From Georgenia satyanarayanai (GTDB lineage Bacteria > Actinomycetota > Actinomycetes > Actinomycetales > Actinomycetaceae): a stretch of DNA of 64,000 nt. Shown in pieces: positions 52,884 to 64,000 of the stretch. The DNA is taken from contig NZ_UETB01000010.1 of the NCBI RefSeq assembly GCF_900116375.1, positions 1 through 64,000 on the forward strand. Reading direction: 5' to 3'. The notes under the pieces are model-generated. The model saw only the letters and a list, made by a program, of their open reading frames with translations. It had not been told where the DNA came from and ran no database searches. Both the position numbers and the translations under genes were made by a program. Every line of letters begins with the position of its first letter. Position 1 is the stretch's first letter.

Positions 52884-53665
52884 GCGCGGCCGCTCCCCCG
52901 CTCGACCGGCGCAACCCGACGGTCAAGCTCGGGATCGTCTTCGTCGTCTCGCTGGTGGTGATGTTCGTGCTGGACCCGCTCACTCCCGCCGTGCTCTACC
53001 TGCTGGCACTGGCGGGCGTCGCCACGGCGACCAGCGCGACACCGCGGACGCTGCTCCTGGCGCACGTGCCCTTCGCTGCCTTCGCGCTCGGGGTGCTCGT
53101 CGTCAACGTGCTCAGCCGGCCCGGTGAGGTGCTGTGGCAGGCGGGTGCGCTGCGGGTGACGGCCGAGGGCCTGTCGGTGGGCGGGGCGCTGGCGGTCCGC
53201 ACCCTGCTCATCGGGGTGCTCGCGACCGGCTTCCTCCTGTCGACCGACGCCGTGGCGCTCATGCACAGCCTGCGGCAGAACGCCCGGCTCAGCCCCCGGG
53301 TCGCCTACGCGGTGCTCGCCGGGTACCGGCTCCTCCAGGACATGCCCCGGGAGTGGACGACGATCCAGCACGCCCACGCCGTGCGGGCGCCACTCGGCCG
53401 CGGTGGCCGCCCGCCACGCGGCCCCCGCCACCTCGGCCGCGTGGTCTTCACGCTGCTCGTCGTCACCGTGCGTCGCGGGGAGCGGATGGCGCAGTCACTG
53501 GAGTCCCGCGGCCTCGGGCTCGGTCCCCGCACGACGTGGCGGCCGGTCGCCGTCACCCGCGCCGACTGGGCGCTGGCGGCCGGGGTGCTCGGCACCGTCG
53601 GCGCCGTCCTGCTCGCCAGCGCGTGGTTGGGGGTGCTGCGCGGCCCGGCCGCCCTGCTCGGCTGA
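52880..53665 (+). CDS. ykoC: ECF transporter transmembrane component YkoC (EcfT)
   Basis: The 261-aa protein has four to five helices and the two EcfT coupling motifs with Ala-Arg-Gly replaced by ARLSPRVAYAVLAGYRLLQD and the ESRGLGLG end of the second loop (MAQSLESRGLGLGPRTTWRP). It joins YkoE to the ATPase. The ATG overlaps the ykoD stop (ATGA). Its stop is 2 bases from the stop of the convergent amidase gene. Confidence 0.92.
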   Translation: MSAAAPPLDRRNPTVKLGIVFVVSLVVMFVLDPLTPAVLYLLALAGVATATSATPRTLLLAHVPFAAFALGVLVVNVLSRPGEVLWQAGALRVTAEGLSVGGALAVRTLLIGVLATGFLLSTDAVALMHSLRQNARLSPRVAYAVLAGYRLLQDMPREWTTIQHAHAVRAPLGRGGRPPRGPRHLGRVVFTLLVVTVRRGERMAQSLESRGLGLGPRTTWRPVAVTRADWALAAGVLGTVGAVLLASAWLGVLRGPAALLG

Positions 53666-53667
53666 GC

Positions 53668-54237
53668 TCAGGGTCGGTGGACCCCGAGCGTGTCGGTGCC
53701 GTCGCCGTTCCAGTCACCCACGAGGACGACGTCGTTGCGCCGCCCGTAGTTGAGGACGAGGTCCGCCGGCCCGCCGGAGATGCGGTTCTTCACGTGGTAG
53801 GCGATGCCGCGCCGCACGGCGAAGGTGTCGACGCCGTTGCCGTCCCAGTCCCCCACGAGGACGCGGTCGTCGGCGCGGCCGTAGGTGATGACCGTGTCCG
53901 CCGGCCCGCCGGAGATGCGGTTCTTCACGTGGAAGACGTTGCGGCGGCGCACCGCGAAGGTGTCCTCGCCGTCGGTGTCCCAGTCCCCCACGAGCACCTC
54001 GTCACCCGTGCGTCCGTAGACGAAGACGTGGTCGGCGTCGCCGGAGGAGATCGTGTTCTTCACGTAGAAGGTCTTGCCACGCCGGACCGCGAAGGTGTCG
54101 GTACCGTCCCCGTCCCAGTCGCCCACGAGCACCTCGTCGGTCGCGCGGCCGTACCGGACCACCGACTGGAGCGCGCCGGCCGCGTTGCGCCCGTGGACGT
54201 AGAAGGTGTTGCCCTTGCGGATGGCGAGCGTGTCGGT
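53668..54237 (-). repeat. Four tandem 135-bp (45-residue) FG-GAP-like units
   Basis: Each unit codes TDTFAVRRG-x-x-YHVKN-x-ISGG-x-ADxVxxYGRx and ends VLVGDWDGDG. The last is followed by the cap TDTLGVHRP. Units differ by a few residues; the second half-conserved unit upstream (VFVGDWDGDG) begins the array. Closely similar units end the gene at the right edge of the window. Confidence 0.9.
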
Positions 54238-55734
54238 GCCGTCCCCGTCCCAGTCACCGACGAAGACCTCCGAGCGCGTGTCCCCGAACGGGAAGTGGAC
54301 GCTCGACCACGGGGTCCAGTCGTTGTTGAGGTAGACCATGCCGGTGTGCGTGAGCGGGTCCGCGATGGGCGCGGGCGCCGCGGGCTTGGGCGGCGTCGTC
54401 GGCGCGGGTGCCGGTGCGGGCGCCGAGGTGGCCGAGCCGACCCGCTGGTCGGTGGCACGGGCGAGCCAGCCCATCCGGGAGTAGATGTCGTCCCCGGGGC
54501 AGGCGGTGGCGGAGACGTCGCGGTGGGCGAAGACTCGGCCCAGGTTCTGTCCCTTGGGTCGGGCGTAGGTGCCCGGCGAGACCATGCCGGAGCTCGCCGT
54601 CGCCGTGAGGCCCGCGCGTCCGAACTGCCAGGCGAGGATGTCGGCCATGGCGTTCATCGCGGCGCTCGGGACGCCGACCTTCGTGTAGTCGCCCATGATG
54701 CTCAGGCCCACGGTCCCGGTGTTGAACGGCGCCGCGTGCGCGCCGACCGGCATCTTCCCGGTGGGTGAGGCGAGGGAGCCGCTGCGGCCCTCGTAGATCC
54801 GTCCCCACTTGTCGACGAGGAAGTTGTAGCCGATGTCGCCCCACCCGCGGGTGATGGCGTGGTAGCTGTAGATGCCCCGCACGATGCTCGGGCTCTGGGC
54901 CCGGGTGTAGGTGTTGGACCCGGCCGTGTGGTGGATGACGGTGGCGCGCAGGGTCGCGTAGGACGGGCGCCACTTCATCTGCGACTCGTTGGCGCCCCAT
55001 CCGGCGCGGCTGGTGATCGAGGGGCGCGGGACCGACACGGCGGCGCGGGTGGCCGTCGCGGCCTGCGTGGTGGCCTCGGCTGCCGGGGCCGCAGCGGCGC
55101 GCGTGGCCTGCTGCTGGAAGGGCAGTGCAGCCGGGGGCATTGGCGCGAGCGGGTCGGTGGCCGGGGCGGCCGCGGCAGCGGGGGCGTCCTCCTCGAGCAC
55201 GACCTCCTCCTCGCCCGGCCACTCCGGGGTGAGGCTGAGCCGGACGTTCGCGGGCAGCCGCTCCGCGTCCCCGGTGATCTGCACCTGGACGGCTTCGGCG
55301 CCCGCCGCGATGTAGGGCTCGGTGCCGCCGGTGGTGCCCGGCTGGTCGGCCCCGCTCTCGACCTCGAGCTGTGCCCAGTCCTGCCACGCACCGCCCTCCA
55401 TCACGCGGATGGAGACGGCGGCATCCTGCGGGAAGGCGTCCGCACCGTCCCAGGTGACGCCCGCGACGTAGAACTCCTCGGTGGCGATGGGGGCGGTGAG
55501 GACGGCGACGTCATCGGTGTCGGGGACCGACTGCGCGCTCATGGAGCGCGCGCTCTGCTGCAGCGGCGCCAGCCCCTCGTCGGCGAGCCCGGTGAGGCTG
55601 CCGTCCGCAGAGGTGAGGGCGACGACGGTGACCGGCTCCTCCTGGGTGGTGGCGCCGGCCGCGGCGGGGATCGTGCCCGCGAGGACCAGTGAGGTGACGA
55701 CGAGCGTGGGGCGAACAGCCCTGAACAGTGGCAT
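53668..55734 (-). CDS. Secreted PGRP/N-acetylmuramoyl-L-alanine amidase with FG-GAP-like repeats
   Basis: The 688-aa exported protein has a signal peptide (RPTLVVTSLVLAGTIPAAAG) and an N-terminal beta region with an Ala/Pro linker. Its amidase_2/PGRP catalytic domain comes next: SRAGWGANESQMKWRPSYAT, VIHHTAGSNTYTRAQS, YHAITRGWGDIGYNFLVDKW, VGAHAAPFNTGTVGLSIMGD, VFAHRDVSATACPGD. The zinc His/Cys positions are present. Four 45-residue repeats with DxDGDGTDT-type calcium-like motifs end the protein. It would act at the cell wall, as autolysin or scaffold; which one cannot be told. A long 212-base upstream region separates it from the divergent gene. Confidence 0.93.
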   Translation of the reverse strand: MPLFRAVRPTLVVTSLVLAGTIPAAAGATTQEEPVTVVALTSADGSLTGLADEGLAPLQQSARSMSAQSVPDTDDVAVLTAPIATEEFYVAGVTWDGADAFPQDAAVSIRVMEGGAWQDWAQLEVESGADQPGTTGGTEPYIAAGAEAVQVQITGDAERLPANVRLSLTPEWPGEEEVVLEEDAPAAAAAPATDPLAPMPPAALPFQQQATRAAAAPAAEATTQAATATRAAVSVPRPSITSRAGWGANESQMKWRPSYATLRATVIHHTAGSNTYTRAQSPSIVRGIYSYHAITRGWGDIGYNFLVDKWGRIYEGRSGSLASPTGKMPVGAHAAPFNTGTVGLSIMGDYTKVGVPSAAMNAMADILAWQFGRAGLTATASSGMVSPGTYARPKGQNLGRVFAHRDVSATACPGDDIYSRMGWLARATDQRVGSATSAPAPAPAPTTPPKPAAPAPIADPLTHTGMVYLNNDWTPWSSVHFPFGDTRSEVFVGDWDGDGTDTLAIRKGNTFYVHGRNAAGALQSVVRYGRATDEVLVGDWDGDGTDTFAVRRGKTFYVKNTISSGDADHVFVYGRTGDEVLVGDWDTDGEDTFAVRRRNVFHVKNRISGGPADTVITYGRADDRVLVGDWDGNGVDTFAVRRGIAYHVKNRISGGPADLVLNYGRRNDVVLVGDWNGDGTDTLGVHRP

Positions 55735-55946
55735 GGAAAGGCGAACTTCCGGGTTGCGGGCGGTGGTGAGCGCACGGGGCGTCCCCAGAAGTATCGGCAG
55801 GTGTCGAGCAAGGTTGAACGGTTCTCGGTTGTCACATCCGTCACATCAGTCACAGGTGCGCCTCCATCGGAAGATCTCATCGCCGGCCTCGTGAGGGGGC
55901 GCTACTCTCCCGGCAGGACGCTCACCGACCAGACGAGGACACCGCC

Positions 55947-56798
55947 ATGAGTGACCGGACCGCCGTGCTGCGTGACGCCACGGACCACGTCGTGTGCGCG
56001 ACCTGCGCCGTCGAGTACGGGCGCGAACCGCTGCCGCCGGTGTGCGCCATCTGCGACGACGAGCGGCAGTGGGTGCCGCGCAGCGGACAGGTCTGGACGA
56101 CGGTGGGTGAGCTGGCCGGGGCCGGTCACCGCACCGTCGTGGAGGAGATCGAGCCGGGCCTCGTCGGGATCGGGACCGCACCGTCCGTCGGCATCGGGCA
56201 GACCGGCAAGCTCGTCGTCACGGACCGCGGCAACGTCCTGTTCGACGTCCCGGGCCTCATCGACGACGCCGCCGTCGCGGCGATCGAGTCCCGTGGCGGG
56301 CTCGCGGCGATCGTCGCCAGCCACCCGCACATGTACGGCGTGCAGTCGCTGTACAGCCGGACCTTCGACGACGCGCCCGTCCTCGTCGCCCGCGCGGACG
56401 CCTCCTTCCTCCCGCTCCACACGCCGGCGGTGCGACTGTGGGACCAGACGCACGAGATCGTGCCGGGCGTCCGGCTCGAGCAGATCGGCGGCCACTTCCC
56501 CGGCAGCACCGTCGCGCTCGTCACGGGCGCCGACGGGCGGGGCGTGCTCCTCGCGGGGGACGGCATCTTCCCCGGCCCGCAGGGACGGACCGTCAGCTTC
56601 CTGCGCAGCTACCCCAACCGCATCCCGCTCTCCGCGGCCGTCGTCCGGCGCATCGCCGACCAGGTGGCCCGGCTGGAGTTCGAGCGGCTCTACAACAACT
56701 TCCGTGACGTCGTGCCCGCCGGTGCCGGTGAGGTCGTCGAGCGCTCCGCGCAGCGGTACATCGAGTGGGTCAGCGGCGAGCACGACCACCTCACCTGA
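55947..56798 (+). CDS. Metallo-beta-lactamase-fold protein with degenerate metal site and Cys4 front
   Basis: The 283-aa protein starts with a zinc-ribbon-like pair VVCATCAVEYG and VCAICDDERQWVPRSGQVWT. An MBL-type core follows: GQTGKLVVTDRGNVLFDVPG, AAIVASHPHMYGVQSL (where HxHxDH is expected), EQIGGHFPGSTVALVTGADG, GVLLAGDGIFPGPQGRTVSF. One His of the first metal set is present, the Asp-His pair is replaced by Met-Tyr, and later His and Asp remain, so catalysis may be altered or lost. The substrate is unknown. Confidence 0.75.
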   Translation: MSDRTAVLRDATDHVVCATCAVEYGREPLPPVCAICDDERQWVPRSGQVWTTVGELAGAGHRTVVEEIEPGLVGIGTAPSVGIGQTGKLVVTDRGNVLFDVPGLIDDAAVAAIESRGGLAAIVASHPHMYGVQSLYSRTFDDAPVLVARADASFLPLHTPAVRLWDQTHEIVPGVRLEQIGGHFPGSTVALVTGADGRGVLLAGDGIFPGPQGRTVSFLRSYPNRIPLSAAVVRRIADQVARLEFERLYNNFRDVVPAGAGEVVERSAQRYIEWVSGEHDHLT

Positions 56799-56851
56799 GC
56801 GCCGCGCGCAAATCCGTTGACCCGTCACCCACCGCGGGCGAGCCTGCGTCC

Positions 56852-57667
56852 ATGAGGTCCTTCGAGGAGCTGGTCGCCGAGGCCGAGGCAGCCGACACCA
56901 CGGGGTGGCGCTTCGAGTGGCTCGCCGGTCGTGCCACCGAGGAACGGCCACCGTGGGGGTACAGCCGTCTGCTGGCCGCCCGGCTGGGCGAGGTCACCTC
57001 CGCCCTCGACATCGACACCGGCGGAGGGGAGGTGCTCGCCGAGGTGCCGACCTTCCCGCCGACGATGGTCGCGACCGAGAGCTGGCCGCCGAACGCCGAG
57101 CGGGCGCGTGCCCTCCTCGGCCCTCGCGGCGTTCGCGTCGTCGAGACCGACGACGGCGCACCACTCCCGTTCCCTGACGGCACCTTCGAGCTCGTCACCG
57201 CGCGGCACCCCGTCCGCCCGGACTGGAGGGAGATCAGGCGTGTCCTCGTCCCCGGTGGGCACTACGTCGCCCAGCACGTCGGTCCCGGGTCGGCCTTCGA
57301 GCTCATCGAGCGCTTCGTGGGCCCGCTCCCCGGCGGCGTGCGGAGCCGCGACCCGCGGCTGGAGGTCGCGGAGGCGGAGGCGGCCGGCCTGGAGGTGGTG
57401 GCGCTCGAACGGGCCGTGTGCCGCATGGCGTTCCACGACGTGGGCGCCGTCGTGTGGATCCTGCGCAAGTGCGTCTGGTGGGTGCCCGACTTCTCGGTGT
57501 CGAGGGACGAGCGGACGCTGCGAGGGCTCGACGCGCAGATGCGAGCGGGCCGTCCCCTCGTCGCCCACTCGACCCGTCATCTCGTCGTTGCGCGGCGGCC
57601 CTCACGACGGGCGGCACCCGGCGGGCTGATGAACGAGGAAGACCCGCCGATCCCGGCTCTCGCCTGA
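56852..57667 (+). CDS. SAM-dependent methyltransferase-like protein
   Basis: The 271-aa protein has a type 11 methyltransferase plan with an irregular motif I, SALDIDTGGGEVLAEVPTFP. It continues ATESWPPNAERARALLGPRG, PLPFPDGTFELVTARHPVRP and WREIRRVLVPGGHYVAQHVG. The glycine-rich loop is nearly normal (DIDTGGGE). It is related to rRNA/small molecule enzymes seen in many actinomycetes; the acceptor is unknown. The C-terminal tail after HLVVARRP is basic and Gly/Pro-rich. It follows the MBL-like gene on the same strand. Confidence 0.8.
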   Translation: MRSFEELVAEAEAADTTGWRFEWLAGRATEERPPWGYSRLLAARLGEVTSALDIDTGGGEVLAEVPTFPPTMVATESWPPNAERARALLGPRGVRVVETDDGAPLPFPDGTFELVTARHPVRPDWREIRRVLVPGGHYVAQHVGPGSAFELIERFVGPLPGGVRSRDPRLEVAEAEAAGLEVVALERAVCRMAFHDVGAVVWILRKCVWWVPDFSVSRDERTLRGLDAQMRAGRPLVAHSTRHLVVARRPSRRAAPGGLMNEEDPPIPALA

Positions 57668-57688
57668 GATCGTACGGGTCCTCGTCTG

Positions 57689-57774
57689 TGTCCGAGGGGG
57701 GACTTGAACCCCCACGCCCTAATACGGGCACTAGCACCTCAAGCTAGCGCGTCTACCTATTCCGCCACCCGGAC
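57689..57774 (-). tRNA. tRNA-Leu (anticodon GAG)
   Basis: The minus strand reads GTCCGGGTGGCGGAATAGGT at the 5' end and ends with CTCGGAC plus discriminator A; the acceptor stem pairs 7 of 7 with one G-T. The anticodon stem GCTAG/CTAGC (loop CTTGAGG) gives GAG for CUC codons. A long variable arm (TGCCCGTATTAGGGCG) is that of a class II tRNA. The T-arm is GGGGGTTCAAGTCCCCC. CCA is not encoded. Confidence 0.97.
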
Positions 57775-57991
57775 GAGTGGTGTCTCCGGCAGCCTGGGCC
57801 GCTGGCGACGTCCCAAAATGTAGCACGGCCGCGAGGCCCGTTTCGAACCCGGACAGCCCTTCGGCGCCGAGTGTGGCGAGCGCCACGAACGGCCGCTGCG
57901 ATGCGCCGGTGCGGGGTCGGCCGTGTCGTCGGGCTACGAGGCGCGCGGTGCGCCACACTGGGCACGTCCAGCACACGAGGAGGCCGCCCGG

Positions 57992-59371
57992 ATGAGGCTT
58001 TTCGGCAAGGTCCGCACCCGCCGACCGCAGCCAGGTGGCCCGCCCGCGGACGGCAGCGCGCCGTCGCCGTCCTCCACGCCCGACCGGAGCCTGGCGCGAG
58101 CGGCGCGCATGCCGCGGGCGTCGTCGTCGGCGGGGCGGGTGTCGGTGAGGCGCATGCCGGAGCGCGCGAAGCACGCCGAGCGCGACCCCTTCGACGTGCC
58201 GCGGTGGCTGCGCCGCTACGGGCTCATGGCCTGGCTGCTCATCGGGATCGTCATCGTCGTGGCGATGGTCGTCTTCGCGACGACGCGTATCCAGGCCGTG
58301 TTCATCGCCGTCTTCCTCGCGCTCGTCATCACCTCCGTCCTGTACCCGGTGGTGAGCGCCCTCGCGCGCGTGATGCCACGTGCCCTGGCCACGGCCGTGG
58401 CCATGCTCGGTTCGCTGGCCGTCGTCGCGGGGATCCTCACCTACGTCATCAGCTCCGTCGCCGGGCAGTGGGAGGACCTGGCCGACCAGTTCGGCCAGGG
58501 CATCGACGACATCTTCGAGTTCCTCGAGACCGGACCGCTGCCCGTCCACTTCACCCAGGCCGAGATCTACGACTGGATCAACGGGCTCGTCGCGGAGGCC
58601 CAGGAGTACGTGTCGCAGAACGCCGGGACGCTCGCCGGCCAGGTGCTGAGCAACGCCGGCGCCGTCGCCCTCATCTTCACCGTCCTCGCGCTGAGCATCT
58701 TCGTCACGGTGTTCTTCCTCCTGCGCGGCGGGGACATGTGGCGCTGGTTCATCAACCAGCTGCCGGCCCGCTCCCGGGAGAGTGTCCACCGCGCCGCCAG
58801 CTCGGGCTGGTACACCTTCGCCGGCTACGCCCGCGGCACGGTCATCATCGCCACCGCCGACGGCGCGCTCGCCTTCATCCTCCTCGCCATCGTCGGGGTG
58901 CCGCTCGCCGCCCCCCTCGCGGTGCTCGTCTTCATCGGTGCCTTCATCCCGCTCATCGGCGCTCCGGCCGCGATGGTCATCGCAGCCGTCGTCGCGCTGG
59001 CCGCCGGCGGCATCGTCGACGCCCTCGTCGTGACGATCGGCATCGCCCTCATCGGTCAGATCGAGGGGCACCTCCTCCAGCCGCTCGTCATGGGCCGGCA
59101 GGTCTCGCTCCACCCGGTCGTCGTCGCCCTCGGCGTCACCGCGGGCACCTTCCTCGCCGGGCTGCTCGGCGCGATCATCGCAATCCCGCTCCTCGCCGTC
59201 GTCTGGGCCGTGTACTCGGCCCTCCACGTGCCCGACCCGCCCGTCGAGGGCGAGCTGCCCGACCCACGCGGCATCGCCGAAGGGGTGCAGCGGCGACGGC
59301 AGCGGCACAACGAGAGCGCCGACGCCGCGGCTACCGAGGACAGCGCCTCGGTCGGCGGCGTGCGGGGCTGA
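57992..59371 (+). CDS. AI-2E family transporter
   Basis: The 459-aa membrane protein begins with about 60 polar residues. Seven to eight helices in the PF01594 pattern follow: LMAWLLIGIVIVVAMVVFAT, RIQAVFIAVFLALVITSVLY, WYTFAGYARGTVIIATADGA, LVFIGAFIPLIGAPAAMVIA, IEGHLLQPLVMGRQVSLHPV. Members include exporters of AI-2 and of sodium; the substrate is open. ATG 57992 has AGGAGG 9 bases upstream. The tail after HVPDPPVE is disordered. The stop is 1 base from the dnaE2 stop. Confidence 0.92.
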   Translation: MRLFGKVRTRRPQPGGPPADGSAPSPSSTPDRSLARAARMPRASSSAGRVSVRRMPERAKHAERDPFDVPRWLRRYGLMAWLLIGIVIVVAMVVFATTRIQAVFIAVFLALVITSVLYPVVSALARVMPRALATAVAMLGSLAVVAGILTYVISSVAGQWEDLADQFGQGIDDIFEFLETGPLPVHFTQAEIYDWINGLVAEAQEYVSQNAGTLAGQVLSNAGAVALIFTVLALSIFVTVFFLLRGGDMWRWFINQLPARSRESVHRAASSGWYTFAGYARGTVIIATADGALAFILLAIVGVPLAAPLAVLVFIGAFIPLIGAPAAMVIAAVVALAAGGIVDALVVTIGIALIGQIEGHLLQPLVMGRQVSLHPVVVALGVTAGTFLAGLLGAIIAIPLLAVVWAVYSALHVPDPPVEGELPDPRGIAEGVQRRRQRHNESADAAATEDSASVGGVRG

Positions 59372-59372
59372 C

Positions 59373-62627
<3,255 letters not shown>

Positions 62628-62639
62628 CCCAGCCTCCGG

Positions 62640-62655
62640 TCGTACATGTGTTCGA
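62640..62655. promoter_or_regulatory. LexA (SOS) box of dnaE2
   Basis: On the minus strand TCGAACACATGTACGA matches the actinobacterial SOS box TCGAACnnnnGTTCGA with a single change in the second half. It lies 12 bases before the GTG and predicts DNA-damage control by LexA. Confidence 0.9.
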
Positions 62656-62721
62656 GTGTAGGCCTCACGCGCGGGTGCCCCAACCCGTGCCCCGTGGCGT
62701 CCCCCGGAGTACCGTCGCCTC

Positions 62722-62931
62722 ATGAGCACCGACGACGTCGTCGACCGCGACCAGGCACGCCTCGCCGAGGCCGACAGGGACACACCGCTCTCCCCGGAGA
62801 TGGAGATGCTTCGCTTCGCCGGTCCTGCCGGCAGCGGCATCGACGTGCCGGTCCTCGAGACGTGGCAGGAGGTGCCGGTGCCGGGCAGCACGCCGCCGGA
62901 CTGGTTCGCCCCGCCCGACGGCGACGACTGA
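62722..62931 (+). CDS. Small acidic protein, unknown function
   Basis: The 69-residue protein MSTDDVVDRDQARLAEADRD ... DDWFAPPDGDD is Asp/Glu/Pro-rich with one hydrophobic stretch (MEMLRFAGPAGSGIDVPVLE). I see no known family. It is divergent from dnaE2, and the region between holds the LexA box, so it might share SOS control. The start is chosen at the only ATG. Confidence 0.5.
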   Translation: MSTDDVVDRDQARLAEADRDTPLSPEMEMLRFAGPAGSGIDVPVLETWQEVPVPGSTPPDWFAPPDGDD

Positions 62932-62963
62932 CCGACCGGGCCGGACACGCGCGAGGACCGGAG

Positions 62964-63542
62964 ATGACCGACGACGTCGACCCGCGGGTCCGGGAGGCGA
63001 TGACCGCCGTCGACCGGCGCACGTTCCTCCCTCCGGACCAGCACCGCTTCGCCGACGCCGACCAGCCGCTGGCGATCGGCCACGGCGCCACCTGCTCACA
63101 GCCGAGCACCGTGGCGCGGATGCTCACCCTGCTCGACGCCCGACCTGGTCACCGCGTGCTCGACGTCGGCTCGGGGTCCGGGTGGACGACGGCGATCCTC
63201 GCCCGGCTCGTCGCGCCGGACGGTGAGGTGCTCGGTGTCGAGCTCGAGCCGCCACTCGTCGAGGCGGGACGCGCCAACCTCGCGGCCGCCCGCGCCTCCG
63301 CCCGGATAGAGCCCGCCGTTCCCGGCGAGCTCGGCCTGCCCGGGGACGCGCCCTTCGACCGGGTGCTCGTCTCCGCCGAGGCACGCCGTCTCCCCCGGGC
63401 CCTGGTCGACCAGCTCGCCGACGGCGGCCGCATGGTCATCCCGGTCCGCGGCGAGCTCGTCGTCGCGGACCTCGCCGGTGGGGAGCTGACGACCCGCGCC
63501 TTCGGCAGCTATCGCTTCGTACCGCTGCGGGAACGGACGTAG
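62964..63542 (+). CDS. Protein-L-isoaspartate O-methyltransferase-like protein
   Basis: The 192-aa protein is short for PCMT (about 210-220). It has DPRVREAMTAVDRRTFLPPD near the start, QPLAIGHGATCSQPSTVARM (PCMT motif GxxISxP replaced by GATCSQP), HRVLDVGSGSGWTTAILARL (motif I) and RVLVSAEARRLPRALVDQLA. The repair of isoaspartyl proteins is likely but unproven. The start ATG follows GGAG. The partner 3' gene is the convergent repeat protein gene. Confidence 0.85.
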   Translation: MTDDVDPRVREAMTAVDRRTFLPPDQHRFADADQPLAIGHGATCSQPSTVARMLTLLDARPGHRVLDVGSGSGWTTAILARLVAPDGEVLGVELEPPLVEAGRANLAAARASARIEPAVPGELGLPGDAPFDRVLVSAEARRLPRALVDQLADGGRMVIPVRGELVVADLAGGELTTRAFGSYRFVPLRERT

Positions 63543-63579
63543 CGAGGCCCGCACCCCGGCGGGCGGGGTGCGGGCCTCG
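63543..63579. terminator. 15-bp-stem bidirectional terminator
   Basis: CGAGGCCCGCACCCC and GGGGTGCGGGCCTCG pair perfectly over 15 bases with a 7-base loop (GGCGGGC). It starts directly after the methyltransferase stop and ends 10 bases before the convergent repeat-gene stop. It is rich in GC and lacks a T-run. Confidence 0.8.
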
Positions 63580-63589
63580 GCGCGCCCGG

Positions 63590-64000
63590 TCAGGGGGTGC
63601 GGCGCACACCCAGGGTGTCGGTGCCGTTGCCGTCCCAGTCACCGACGAGGACAGCGTCACCAGAGCGCCCGTAGGTGAGGACCCGGTCGGCGTCCCCGCC
63701 CGCGAGCGTGTTCTTCACGTGGTACGTCGCACCGCGCCGGACGGCGAAGGTGTCGCGGCCGTCCCCGTCCCAGTCACCGGCCAGGGTGGTGTCACCCGGG
63801 CGGCCGTAGCTGAGCACGACGTCGGCGTCGCCACCGGCGATGGCGTTCTTCACGTGGTAGCGGGACCCACGGCGGACCGCGAACGTGTCCGCGCCGTCAC
63901 CGTCCCAGTCGGCCACGACGACCGCGTCGCCCGCGCGGCCGTACTGCACGACGACGTCCGCAGGACCCGACGCCATGGTGTCGCGGACGTGGTACTCCGC
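63590..64000 (-). CDS. FG-GAP-like repeat protein, C-terminal part (partial)
   Basis: The frame is open at the right edge and ends with two full 45-residue units and a cap: ADTFAVRRGSRYHVKNAIAG, GDADVVLSYGRPGDTTLAGD WDGDG, RDTFAVRRGATYHVKNTLAG and the end TDTLGVRRTP. These are the same units as in the amidase gene 10 kb away. The visible start of the fragment reads AEYHVRDTMASGPADVVVQY, another unit. The enzymatic domain, if any, lies outside. Internal ATG at 63976 is not a real start. Confidence 0.85.
   Translation of the reverse strand, partial: AEYHVRDTMASGPADVVVQYGRAGDAVVVADWDGDGADTFAVRRGSRYHVKNAIAGGDADVVLSYGRPGDTTLAGDWDGDGRDTFAVRRGATYHVKNTLAGGDADRVLTYGRSGDAVLVGDWDGNGTDTLGVRRTP

Noticed and set aside
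63590-63976. Start of the right-edge repeat protein at ATG 63976
   Set aside because: The frame continues upstream to the window edge within another repeat unit (AEYHVRDTMASG), so this Met is internal.

Overview
The window is chromosomal DNA of a high-G+C actinomycete, most likely a member of the Micrococcales; the genus cannot be fixed from sequence alone. A hand count of 7021-7080 gives 44 G+C of 60. Markers for this assignment are mycothiol ligase MshC, the pupylation enzymes Dop and ARC/Mpa, a DUF2277 protein, a DUF222-HNH protein, the coproporphyrin-dependent haem genes ChdC and CpfC, and a DnaE2 preceded by an actinobacterial LexA box.

Layout. 1-2155 is a decayed accessory end: the 5' part of an IS1081-like (IS256 family) transposase with its terminal repeat, a lipoprotein with a damaged start, a small membrane protein, a frameshifted SDR pseudogene and a truncated, internally deleted copy of dop. 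2165-12722 is mostly core: a FUSC-type exporter, a methyltransferase, then a leftward row (M50 protease, YjbR, DUF2277, TrmI, ARC, Dop) divergent from a RecB-like nuclease, and an aldo/keto reductase. pup, prcB, prcA and pafA, the usual neighbours downstream of dop, are absent. Two lower-G+C inserts (about 12.9-14.6 kb and 16.3-18.6 kb) interrupt the core: one encodes a 499-aa protein I do not recognise, the other an AlbA_2 (Schlafen-type) protein and a two-helix membrane protein. A HAD hydrolase and a frameshifted hemerythrin gene lie between them.

18.7-28.7 kb holds PAC2, YihY, mshC, a two-domain VOC protein with its own operator, uppP, an aldo/keto reductase, small conserved proteins, an M20 peptidase, and a TetR regulator divergent from an alpha/beta hydrolase with two operators between them. 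28.7-41.4 kb holds an M3 peptidase operon, a GNAT/MazG-like fusion, SDR, PQQ-type dehydrogenase, two NUDIX hydrolases, a radical SAM protein, an ArsR-SulP operon, and chdC-cpfC. 41.5-49.7 kb holds a FadR-type regulator, a secreted or anchored protein, DUF222-HNH, a DUF429/RusA-like fusion, SelO, a TauE/SafE exporter and an AGCS symporter.

49.7-53.7 kb is a textbook TPP riboswitch followed by ykoFEDC, a thiamine-precursor ECF transporter with overlapping reading frames. The right end has a PGRP amidase with 45-residue FG-GAP-like repeats, a metallo-beta-lactamase-like protein, a methyltransferase, tRNA-Leu(GAG), an AI-2E family transporter, SOS-controlled dnaE2, an isoaspartyl-methyltransferase-like protein, and the 3' part of a second FG-GAP-like repeat gene.

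Genes are packed tightly. At least six convergent pairs overlap or nearly abut at their stop codons. No CRISPR array or rRNA was seen. The points most worth checking are the truncated Pup locus with its dop remnant, the DUF429-RusA and GNAT-MazG fusions, the two inserts, and a short palindromic repeat found between genes and again inside dnaE2.
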